Below, piece by piece: positions 34,286 through 41,268 of a stretch of DNA of 64,000 nucleotides (position 1 is the first letter of the stretch; each line of letters begins with the position of its first letter). The translations under genes were made by a program, and so were the position numbers. The DNA is from Castellaniella sp. GTDB lineage: Bacteria > Pseudomonadota > Gammaproteobacteria > Burkholderiales > Burkholderiaceae_B. The notes beneath the pieces are model-generated. The model saw nothing but the letters and a program-made list of their open reading frames with translations, made no database searches and was not told the origin of the DNA. Where the stretch lies: NCBI RefSeq assembly GCF_034675845.1, contig NZ_JAUCCU010000001.1, positions 1,674,001-1,738,000 on the forward strand. The letters run 5' to 3'.

Positions 34286-35392
34286 TTACAGTAATTCTCC
34301 CGTGCCGCTGTCCAGGAATGCTTCGATTTTCGTCCTCCATGCACCGATCTCGAAGCCTTGGGCCTTGAGCCAGTCATTATCATAATAGGTAGTGGCGTAG
34401 CGATCTCCGCTGTCGCAGATCAAGGTGACGATCGAGCCGGATTCGCCTTGCTGGCGCATGCGGGCAGCAAGGCTCAGGACGCCCATGAAGTTCGTGCCGG
34501 TCGATCCGCCTACGCGTCGAAACAGACGTGCCGACAGCACGTGGGCTGCGGCAATCGAGGCTGCATCGGGGATGCGGATCATCTCGTCGATCACGCCGGG
34601 GATGAACGAAGGTTCTACCCGAGGGCGACCAATGCCCTCGATGCGCGAACCCTGGGCCGTGATGTTTTTATCGCCGGTGCGCCAGGCATCGTAAAAAGCC
34701 GAGCCTTCGACATCCACCACGCATAGGCGGGTGTCCAGGTTGCGATAGCGGATGAAGCGGCCAATGGTGGCCGAGGTGCCGCCTGTGCCGGCACTCATGA
34801 CTACCCAGCGGGGCACAGGATTGGGTTCACCTGACATTTGGCGGAAAATGCTGTCGGCGATGTTGTTGTTGCCGCGCCAGTCGGTGGCGCGTTCGGCATG
34901 GGTGAACTGATCCAGGTAATAGCCGCCGGTTTTATCGGCGATGGCCTGCGCCACGGCATAGATTTCGTGGGTGTGATCCACGAAGTGGCAATGGCCGCCA
35001 AAGCATTCGATGGCCTGGATTTTCTGCTGGCTGGTGGACTTGGGCATGACCGCTGTAAACGGCAGGCCCAGCAGGCGGGCGAAATAGGCTTCGGAAACCG
35101 CAGTTGATCCGGATGAGGCCTCGACCAGAGTGGTCTGGCGGCGGATGTGTCCGTTGCAGATGCCGTACAGGAACAGCGACCGCGCCAGCCGATGTTTCAG
35201 GCTGCCGGTGGGGTGGGTGCTTTCATCCTTGAAGTAGATGTCGATGCTGGCCAGGCCGGGGAAATCCGGCTTGACCAGGTGCGTATCCGCCGAGCGTCGG
35301 CCGTCGGCCTCCAGGATGGTGATGGCGTGTCGGGTCCAGCTGCGGTCATCGGCTGACAGGGCCGAAGGGGTGTCGGAGGGGCGTGCGGTCAT
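34286..35392 (-). CDS. PLP-dependent cysteine synthase family enzyme (Cds1-like)
   Basis: This 368-residue fold-type II PLP enzyme has the PLP lysine K66 in STHPTGSLKHRLAR, the substrate loop EASSGSTAVSEAYFA and the phosphate-binding glycine loop SAGTGGTSATIGRF. The C-terminal half (RVGGSTGTNFMGVL, then CDSGDRYATTYYD) resembles mycobacterial Cds1, an L-cysteine desulfhydrase producing sulfide, pyruvate and ammonia. Cysteine synthesis is an alternative activity in the family. The start at 35392 (MTARPSDTPS) is chosen over an in-frame codon at 35437. It lies 93 bases downstream of the small membrane protein gene on the same strand. Confidence 0.85.
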   Translation of the reverse strand: MTARPSDTPSALSADDRSWTRHAITILEADGRRSADTHLVKPDFPGLASIDIYFKDESTHPTGSLKHRLARSLFLYGICNGHIRRQTTLVEASSGSTAVSEAYFARLLGLPFTAVMPKSTSQQKIQAIECFGGHCHFVDHTHEIYAVAQAIADKTGGYYLDQFTHAERATDWRGNNNIADSIFRQMSGEPNPVPRWVVMSAGTGGTSATIGRFIRYRNLDTRLCVVDVEGSAFYDAWRTGDKNITAQGSRIEGIGRPRVEPSFIPGVIDEMIRIPDAASIAAAHVLSARLFRRVGGSTGTNFMGVLSLAARMRQQGESGSIVTLICDSGDRYATTYYDNDWLKAQGFEIGAWRTKIEAFLDSGTGELL

Positions 35393-35485
35393 GAGGGCAG
35401 TATCCTGTATCGTGCCCGACGATCGATCAGGGGGCACTTGGCCTTGAGACTAACAGATCATAATCCTTGCCGCGCCGCCGCTTTC

Positions 35486-36040
35486 CTATTGGCTGTTTTG
35501 CTGGCGGTCGCGGGCGTTTTTCAGCGTTGCCAGCTGCAAGGCGGCCTGTTGCAGGCGTGCAGAGCGCCCGCGGCTGAGCTCTTGTTGGGCCAGCTGCAGG
35601 TCGCCTACGCGCAAGGGGTCGTCCTGGGGCTGCCAGGCCCACAGCAGCACATCCAGGGCGGGGGCCGACAGTTGTTGGGCCAGTTGTTGAAACGAATGGT
35701 CGTCTACCGTTTTGCGGCGTGCTTGGGCCATGATGCGACGGATGGCCAACGAGACCAGCCAGGCCAGCATGATGGTGACCAGGGCGACCAGCGCCCACCA
35801 GAAGTAAGGGTTATAGCGCTGCAGCAAGGCCGTGGCTTCAGTTCCCACCACATGGTTTCCGGCATAATCAATACCATTGCCAAAGGCCAGCAGGCGATTC
35901 AGCAGGTCATACCAGACCAGTACCACCAGTACCACAACGGCGGTGGCCATGAGTTTTGCTGCGGCGGTCAAGCGCATCAGGGTTTTGCGCAACAAGCTGG
36001 AGTCCTGAGGGCTGGGAGTTTTGAAGGCGTCCTGAGTCAT
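35486..36040 (-). CDS. Hypothetical membrane protein
   Basis: This 184-residue protein, unrecognised as a named family, starts at MTQDAFKTPSPQDSS. It has one membrane segment (about 30-50, LMATAVVVLVVLVWYDLL), a second (about 75-95, YFWWALVALVTIMLAWLV) and a soluble, glutamine-rich C-terminal tail. The frame is open upstream into rpoN, but the extension is an antisense shadow of rpoN. The gene is divergent from rpoN with only about 18 bases between the starts, so their promoters must overlap. Confidence 0.75.
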   Translation of the reverse strand: MTQDAFKTPSPQDSSLLRKTLMRLTAAAKLMATAVVVLVVLVWYDLLNRLLAFGNGIDYAGNHVVGTEATALLQRYNPYFWWALVALVTIMLAWLVSLAIRRIMAQARRKTVDDHSFQQLAQQLSAPALDVLLWAWQPQDDPLRVGDLQLAQQELSRGRSARLQQAALQLATLKNARDRQQNSQ

Positions 36041-36058
36041 GGTGTCAGTCAAGTGAAT

Positions 36059-37411
36059 ATGCGTACGCAAGCGTCCCTGGAGCTGGGGCAGCATCAGCAA
36101 TTGGTGCTGACCCCGCAACTGCGTCAAGCGCTGAACCTGCTGCAGTGTTCGACCCAGGAACTGGATTTGGAAATTGCCCGGGCTCTGACGGAAAACCCCT
36201 TGTTGCAGCGTGATGAAACGCCACCCGAGGCGGCATCGGCACAAGCTGAAATGCTGGAGCACCGTTGGGCGCAGCCCACGAGCCGGACAGTAACGGATGA
36301 TATGCCAGAATCGCCTGCCGCGCAGAGTCTGGCCGATCATCTGTTGCAGCAATTGCATACGACCCGGGCCTCGGCGCGGGATCAAGCCCTGGTGACTCTG
36401 TTGATCGACGATCTGGATGAACATGGGCGGCTGGATTTTGATCCCGCTGCTTATACGGCAGTTTTACCCAGCAGCCTGGGTGTTGAGGATGAAGAATGGC
36501 AGACGGCCCTGCGGCTGTTGCAGTCTTTTGATCCCGCCGGAATCGGTGCACGCAGCCTGTCCGAATGCCTGCGCTTGCAGCTGCGTGCCCGGGCCGCCGA
36601 ATGGCCTGCCGCCGTGCTGGCGACGGCCTTGCAGTTGACGCGGCACCTGGAGGATCTGGCGGCTGGCCGTTGGGCCAAGCTCTGTGCAGCACTGGCTTGC
36701 GACCGGGATCAGTTGGAACTGGCCCGCCAGGCCATTCTGCGGCTTGATCCCCACCCAGCCAGTGCCTGGACAGACGAGGCACCTGCTTACATCGTGCCGG
36801 ATATCCTTTTTTATCATGCGGCCAGCGGCTGGCAGGCCAGCCTGAATCCGGCGCTGGAACCGCGCGTGCGCGTCGATCCGGATTTATTGGCCCAGATGGA
36901 GGACACTACCACTGGGCCGGTTCTGCGCGAGTCTCTGCAGCAGGCGCGCTTGCTGATTGCGCAACTGGGCCAGCGGCGGCATACGATTTTGCGGGTGGCC
37001 GAATGTATCGCGGTGCACCAGCAGGCTTTTCTGGATCATGGGCAGGCTGCCCTGCGACCCTTGGTATTGCGCGAGGTGGCTCAGGTTCTGGGTTTGCATG
37101 AGTCTACGATTTCCCGGGCGACGCGCTTGAAATATGCCCAGACCCCCTGGGGGATTTGCGAGCTGAAGTATTTTTTTGCAACAGGTGTCCAGACCGATAC
37201 CGGTGAGGATGCGTCGGCCCAGGCGATTCAGGCGGTGATGCGCCGCCTGCTGGCTGCCGAGCAGCCGGAAAAACCCTGGTCTGATGCGCGTTTGACCACG
37301 TTGCTGGCCGAGCAAGGCTTTGTGATTGCCCGCCGCACTGTCGCCAAATATCGTGAAGCCATGGGAATACCGGTGGCCAGCCTGCGCAAGAAACGCTTGT
37401 CATCGGCGTAA
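36059..37411 (+). CDS. rpoN: RNA polymerase sigma-54 factor
   Basis: This 450-residue sigma-54 has the glutamine-rich activator-interaction region I at the N-terminus (LELGQHQQLVLTPQLRQALN), an acidic linker, the core-binding and DNA-binding regions (VLREVAQVLGLHESTISRAT helix-turn-helix) and the RpoN box ARRTVAKYRE at residues 424-433. It directs transcription from -24/-12 promoters with enhancer-binding activators. The ATG at 36059 is used; a GTG at 36053 would add two residues, and neither has a strong ribosome binding site. The usual lptB and hpf neighbours are absent; bfd follows 12 bases downstream. Confidence 0.95.
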   Translation: MRTQASLELGQHQQLVLTPQLRQALNLLQCSTQELDLEIARALTENPLLQRDETPPEAASAQAEMLEHRWAQPTSRTVTDDMPESPAAQSLADHLLQQLHTTRASARDQALVTLLIDDLDEHGRLDFDPAAYTAVLPSSLGVEDEEWQTALRLLQSFDPAGIGARSLSECLRLQLRARAAEWPAAVLATALQLTRHLEDLAAGRWAKLCAALACDRDQLELARQAILRLDPHPASAWTDEAPAYIVPDILFYHAASGWQASLNPALEPRVRVDPDLLAQMEDTTTGPVLRESLQQARLLIAQLGQRRHTILRVAECIAVHQQAFLDHGQAALRPLVLREVAQVLGLHESTISRATRLKYAQTPWGICELKYFFATGVQTDTGEDASAQAIQAVMRRLLAAEQPEKPWSDARLTTLLAEQGFVIARRTVAKYREAMGIPVASLRKKRLSSA

Positions 37412-37416
37412 TAAAG

Positions 37417-37435
37417 GATAATAATGATTCGCATG
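37417..37435 (+). promoter_or_regulatory. Candidate Fur box overlapping the bfd start
   Basis: GATAATAATGATTCGCATG at 37417-37435 matches 12 of 19 positions of the classic Fur consensus and covers the start region of bfd. Iron-dependent repression of bfd is known in other bacteria and would fit. It is a pattern match, and part of the similarity comes from the AT-rich start. Confidence 0.35.
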
Positions 37436-37684
37436 TATATTTGTGTATGCAACGCGATCAGCGAACGCCATGTCCAGGAAGCCATTGCCCAAGGGGCAAA
37501 GGATCTCAGCGACCTGCAGGCCCAACTGGGGGTCGCCACCTGTTGCGGCCAATGCGCCGAGACTGCCACCGACTATCTACCGGGTGGGCAGTATGCCGCC
37601 GATGCCATGCCGCCGGCAGTCGAGCCTGATCACGTGGTGCAAGTCCCCATGCTGGCCAGCACCGAGATTCGCCGCGTCGCTTGA
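37424..37684 (+). CDS. bfd: Bacterioferritin-associated ferredoxin
   Basis: This 86-residue protein has the [2Fe-2S] cysteine pattern of Bfd: CVCNAIS near the start and CCGQCAE about 35 residues later. Bfd docks on bacterioferritin and reduces its haem to release stored iron. AAGGA lies five bases before the ATG at 37424; an ATG at 37433 is the alternative start and gives the more typical MYICVCNA N-terminus. Bacterioferritin is encoded 135 bases downstream, with a hairpin in between. Confidence 0.92.
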   Translation: MIRMYICVCNAISERHVQEAIAQGAKDLSDLQAQLGVATCCGQCAETATDYLPGGQYAADAMPPAVEPDHVVQVPMLASTEIRRVA

Positions 37685-37711
37685 TGCGTTTGGCCTTCTG
37701 CCAGCTTCAGA

Positions 37712-37734
37712 CCCTGCTCATCTCATGAGCAGGG
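37712..37734 (+). terminator. Perfect 10-base-pair hairpin after bfd
   Basis: CCCTGCTCAT and its exact complement, separated by a three-base loop, lie 28 bases after the bfd stop. No U-run follows, so it may be a weak terminator or a processing stem that uncouples bfd from bfr levels. Confidence 0.45.
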
Positions 37735-37819
37735 CATCCCTGTCTATCTGTCCGATTACCTGCTAGCCTTATGGCTTACAGTCTGCATAGGTGTAGGCTG
37801 CGTCAGCCAGGAGCACATC

Positions 37820-38284
37820 ATGAAGGGCGATAAGACCGTTATTCAATACCTCAACCAACAGCTCAAAAACGAGCTCTCCGCCATCAACCAGTATTTTCTG
37901 CATGCCCGCATGATGAATCACTGGGGCTACGAAAAACTGGGCAAACACGAATACGACGAGTCCATCGGCGAGATGAAACATGCCGATATGCTGATTCAGC
38001 GCATCTTTACCCTGGATGGTCTGCCTAATCTCCAGGATTTGCATAAGCTGATGATCGGTGAGTCCGTGCCGGAGATCCTGTCTTGCGATCTGAAGCTGGA
38101 AACCGCCGCTCAGGCCACCGTCAAGGAAGCCATGAAATACTGCGAATCAGTGCAGGATTATGCGTCGCGCGATCTCTTTCTGACGATCCTGAACGATACC
38201 GAGGAACACATAGACTGGCTGGAGACCCAACTGGATCTGGTCGAACAGCTGGGCCTGCAGAACTATCTGCAATCGCAGGTGTAA
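37820..38284 (+). CDS. bfr: Bacterioferritin
   Basis: This 154-residue protein aligns end to end with E. coli Bfr, with a good AGGAG site before the ATG. Bfr forms a 24-subunit, haem-containing iron-storage shell. Ferroxidase ligands Glu18, Glu51, His54, Glu94 and His130 and the haem ligand Met52 are present, but position 127, where E. coli has a ferroxidase glutamate, is threonine (DTEEHID in place of DEEGHID). bfd is encoded just upstream, the usual partner. Confidence 0.95.
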   Translation: MKGDKTVIQYLNQQLKNELSAINQYFLHARMMNHWGYEKLGKHEYDESIGEMKHADMLIQRIFTLDGLPNLQDLHKLMIGESVPEILSCDLKLETAAQATVKEAMKYCESVQDYASRDLFLTILNDTEEHIDWLETQLDLVEQLGLQNYLQSQV

Positions 38285-38318
38285 TCAGGCGCTGTCGGGT
38301 TGGGGGGCTTCCTGCTTC

Positions 38319-39605
38319 CTAGCCAAGGCCAAGATGGCTGCGTAGCGTGTGGCCTTGGTATGCGCGCCTGAAAAGCCCGCGATCCTGCAGGATCGGTATC
38401 ACCTGCTCAATGAAGTCGTCCAGGCTGCCTGGCAGCGAGGGGGGCATCAGATTGAAGCCGTCTGCCCCCTCGTTTAGAAACCAGTGCTCGATATGGTCAG
38501 CGATCTGATCCGGGGTGCCAACGACGGTGCAGTGGCCTCCCCCGGCGGCCAGCCGTCCAAGCAGTTGGCGCAATGTGGGTTGTTCAGTCTCGATGATGCG
38601 CAATATGGTGGCATAGCGGCCTTTGGGGCCCGAGAAATCCTCTAGCGCAGGCAGTGGCGGCACAGGCGCATCCAAGGCCCAGCCCTGGCAGTCCTGAAAA
38701 ATAAACCCTTCTAATTGCCTGAGCGACGACTGAACAGGCAGCAGAGCGTCCAGCGCCTGTTGTTTGGCGCGTGCCTCTGCCTGGGTGGATGCCACATAAG
38801 TCACCAGGCCAGGCAAAATCGGTACTGGCTCGGATCTGCCCGCCGCTTTGACGCGTTGTTTGATGTCACGATAATAGGCCTGGGCGGCAGGCAGGTCGTG
38901 GGCGACAGCGTAGATGGCTTCGGCGTGCCGTGCAGCAAGCGCCCGGCCTTGTGGTGAGGCGCCTGCCTGGAATAGAACGGGACGGCCCTGAGGCGGTCGC
39001 GGAACGGTGAGTGGGCCGTCTACCCGAAAATAGGCGCCTTGGTGTTTGATGGCATGCACGCGGGCGGGATCGGCGTAGGGCCCTTGGCGATCACACAGCA
39101 GGGCATTTGTGTCCCAGCTGTCCCAAAGCGCTTTGACGACAGACACAAATTCCTCGGCGCGCGCATAACGCTGCGCATGGTCGGGCATGGCCTCGTAGCC
39201 GTGGTTGCGGGCCTCGGCGTCAAACATGGACGTCACGACGTTCCAGCCCATGCGCCCACGGCTGATGTGATCCAGAGAAGCCAGCATCCGGGCGGCATGA
39301 AAGGGGGTGCAGAAGGTGCTGGATAGTGTGCCGATCAGGCCAATATGCTCGGTTGCCCGCCCGATGGCGGCCAATGCGGTCAAGGGCTCCAGAAACCAGC
39401 GTGGGCCGTCTTCGATATGGTCGGCTGAATGGCCATCAGCCAGAAATATCGCGTCAAGCTTGCCGCGTTCAGCCATCTGGGCCACAGATTCGTAATAAGC
39501 GATATTGCCTAATTGGTCGGCGCATGAGTCGGGCGCACGCCAAGCGGCTTTGTGATGGCCGCAGGCAAACAGGAATAGATTCAGGTGCAGGCTGCGTTGG
39601 CTCAT
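38319..39605 (-). CDS. LLM-class flavin-dependent monooxygenase (NtaA/SnaA/DszA type)
   Basis: This 428-residue protein has the luciferase-like TIM barrel: LNLFLFACGHHKAAW at the start, QMAERGKLDAIFLADGHS, LEPLTALAAIGRATEHIGLIGT, and GRMGWNVVTSMFDAEARNHG, a signature of the NtaA/SnaA/DszA branch. These enzymes use FMNH2 from a separate reductase to oxygenate chelators, sulfonates, thiophenes or similar. It starts 10 bases after the SDR gene and belongs to the same TPP-riboswitch-controlled operon, so the substrate may be a thiamine-related or thiazole/pyrimidine compound. That link is inference. Confidence 0.88.
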   Translation of the reverse strand: MSQRSLHLNLFLFACGHHKAAWRAPDSCADQLGNIAYYESVAQMAERGKLDAIFLADGHSADHIEDGPRWFLEPLTALAAIGRATEHIGLIGTLSSTFCTPFHAARMLASLDHISRGRMGWNVVTSMFDAEARNHGYEAMPDHAQRYARAEEFVSVVKALWDSWDTNALLCDRQGPYADPARVHAIKHQGAYFRVDGPLTVPRPPQGRPVLFQAGASPQGRALAARHAEAIYAVAHDLPAAQAYYRDIKQRVKAAGRSEPVPILPGLVTYVASTQAEARAKQQALDALLPVQSSLRQLEGFIFQDCQGWALDAPVPPLPALEDFSGPKGRYATILRIIETEQPTLRQLLGRLAAGGGHCTVVGTPDQIADHIEHWFLNEGADGFNLMPPSLPGSLDDFIEQVIPILQDRGLFRRAYQGHTLRSHLGLG

Positions 39606-39615
39606 GGCGCAACCC

Positions 39616-40395
39616 TTAGTTTTTAACCAAACCGCCGTCGACCACCAGATTTTGTCCGGTGATGGCGCGAGCCCAAGGCGAGGCGAAGAACAATACGGCG
39701 TCGGCGAGTTCGTCTGGGGTCACCACCCGGCGCAAAGGCGTATTGGCGGCAATCAGATCAAAGACCGCAGGGGGCGTGGCTGCTGAGGCATCGGTGGTTT
39801 GCAGCAGCCCTCCCGATACCATATTGACCGTGATTCCGGCTGCGCCAAGGTCCTGGGCTGCTGTCCGCGTCAAAGCCAATAAGGCCGCTTTGGCTGCGGT
39901 GTAATCGTGGTAGGGAACCACCGGGTTCTGGAATAGATTTGTGCCGATGTTGATGATGCGTCCGAACCCCAAGGACTTCATGCCAGGCAAGGTGGCTTGC
40001 ATGGTATTGAGGGCGCCTTGTACGGCACCCATCTGTGCCTGCATCGAGCCCCAGGACAGATTTTCCAGGGTGGGCCGGGCATCGCCATTAAAAGAAAAGT
40101 CGGGCAGAGCGTTGTTGACCACTGTGGTGATGGGGCTGCCGAAATGGGCCTGGGCCTGGTTCGCCATATGTTGCACGGCAGCGGGATCGCAGACATCGGC
40201 TTTCAGGGCCAGTGCGTGTGCCGGTGCCAGGCTGGCCCGCTGGTCTGCGGCGGATTGGCTGGTGCGGTAGTTGATGACGACGCGTGCACCAGCCTGCAGG
40301 AAGGCGTTGACCAAGCTGGCGCCCAGGCCGCGTGCCCCGCCGGTGACGAGGACAATTTGCTGGTCGAAATTAAGTGCAGGATATCTTTCTGTCAT
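39616..40395 (-). CDS. SDR-family oxidoreductase
   Basis: This 259-residue short-chain dehydrogenase has the nucleotide-binding TGGARGLGASL motif near residue 19, the NNA motif (VVNNALPDF) and the catalytic YTAAK. The catalytic serine position appears to be threonine (INIGTNLFQ), a tolerated change. The C-terminal GQNLVVDGGLV is typical of the 3-oxoacyl-ACP-reductase-like group. It is the first gene after the TPP riboswitch, and its ribosome binding site lies inside a hairpin. The substrate is unknown. Confidence 0.88.
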   Translation of the reverse strand: MTERYPALNFDQQIVLVTGGARGLGASLVNAFLQAGARVVINYRTSQSAADQRASLAPAHALALKADVCDPAAVQHMANQAQAHFGSPITTVVNNALPDFSFNGDARPTLENLSWGSMQAQMGAVQGALNTMQATLPGMKSLGFGRIINIGTNLFQNPVVPYHDYTAAKAALLALTRTAAQDLGAAGITVNMVSGGLLQTTDASAATPPAVFDLIAANTPLRRVVTPDELADAVLFFASPWARAITGQNLVVDGGLVKN

Positions 40396-40427
40396 GATGC
40401 GCCCTAGGAAAATGGCGGGGGCACATC
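40396..40427 (-). promoter_or_regulatory. SD-sequestering hairpin of the riboswitch expression platform
   Basis: On the minus strand GATGTGCCC (40419-40427) can pair with GGGCGCATC (40396-40404) over nine base pairs, one of them G-U. The downstream arm contains the AGGGCG ribosome binding site and ends directly at the ATG of the SDR gene. A GCAC/GTGC pairing using upstream bases competes with it. This fits translational control. Confidence 0.6.
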
Positions 40428-40457
40428 AAGATGCAAAACAGTGCGAGGCATCGATGA

Positions 40458-40530
40458 CATCCCTCCGCCGGTATGATCCGGATCAGGTTCGGCGGGTGTT
40501 GTCTCAGCCCTGTGGGGCACCCCGTGTCTG
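40458..40530 (-). ncRNA. TPP (thiamine pyrophosphate) riboswitch
   Basis: The minus strand carries the conserved thi-box parts in order: GGGGTGCCC, then GGGCTGAGA, ACCC, and the second arm CTGATCCGGATCATACCGG ending in GGAGGGA. These are the near-invariant pieces of the TPP aptamer (RF00059), which binds TPP and shuts down thiamine genes. It sits 62 bases before the SDR start. The variable P3 stem is short. Confidence 0.93.
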
Positions 40531-40550
40531 TGGTCAGTACCATAGCACGG

Positions 40551-40578
40551 AAAAACAGAATAGGGCCATCGAAGGCCC
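40551..40578 (-). terminator. Terminator between the hypothetical gene and the TPP riboswitch
   Basis: On the minus strand GGGCC-TTCGAT-GGCCC (40563-40578) is followed after seven bases by TTTTT (40551-40555). It lies 10 bases after the stop of the upstream hypothetical gene and would separate it from the riboswitch operon. Confidence 0.55.
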
Positions 40579-40587
40579 ATAGAGATA

Positions 40588-41211
40588 TCAGCGTTCTGCC
40601 GGGCAGTCTGGGGCCTTGCCCCAGGCGTTGTTGGGCCCGCAGTATTTATTGCGGGCCGCCCAGGCACAAGAAGGCCGCGAAAAGAATCCCAGGGCTTCGC
40701 AGGATTTCAGCTCGGCCTGGAATGTGGCCTGCCAGTTTGCGTTGGTGACGGCGGCGGGATTGGGCGCAGGCGGTGGTGGCGGAACATCGATGGGCTGCAC
40801 GGTCTGGCTGTTCAGCAGCATGTCGATGTTGGCAATGCCCTGCAGGCCGCTGTCATCCATCTGACTTTGTGCCGCCAGGGCAATGGCTTCGTCCATGGTG
40901 ATGGTGGTGGTGGCCAGGGCGATGGGACGGTTTTCGTCCATCAGCGGGGTCGGCTGCAGTTGCCAGTCTACGGGTGGGGGCAGGCTGGGCACGCCCAAGC
41001 GCCCGTTAGATAAGGGCTGGGGGGCCGGAGCCACGAAAGGTCGGCCATTGGCATCCAGCACAGGTACATCGCCCTGCGTGCTGGCGGAGTCGGATATTTG
41101 TTGTACCTGGGACGGGCTGTGGATAATCAGCCAGTCGCCCAGGCGTAGGCCACCCCAGGCGGCAGCCCCGGCGGCAAGCAGCAAGATGGCAGTAATCACA
41201 CGCCAGGACAT
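40588..41211 (-). CDS. Hypothetical membrane-anchored protein with Cys-containing C-terminal domain
   Basis: This 207-residue protein is not a family I recognise. It has one N-terminal membrane segment (VITAILLLAAGAAAWGGL), a Pro-rich middle with a PPPPPAPNP linker and a C-terminal stretch with spaced cysteines (LKSCEALGFFSRPSCAWAAR, then NKYCGPNNAWGKAPDC). This suggests an exported domain with disulfides. It starts 57 bases after the prfC stop, on the same strand, and may be cotranscribed with it. Confidence 0.75.
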   Translation of the reverse strand: MSWRVITAILLLAAGAAAWGGLRLGDWLIIHSPSQVQQISDSASTQGDVPVLDANGRPFVAPAPQPLSNGRLGVPSLPPPVDWQLQPTPLMDENRPIALATTTITMDEAIALAAQSQMDDSGLQGIANIDMLLNSQTVQPIDVPPPPPAPNPAAVTNANWQATFQAELKSCEALGFFSRPSCAWAARNKYCGPNNAWGKAPDCPAER

Positions 41212-41268
41212 AAGGGAACACCTTGGTCGGTCAATGCTTCGTTCGTCCTATTGTATCGGATGCGGCCA

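Noticed and set aside
35438..36052. N-terminal extension of the rpoN frame
   Set aside because: It is antisense to the small membrane protein gene, and sigma-54 region I begins at 36059.
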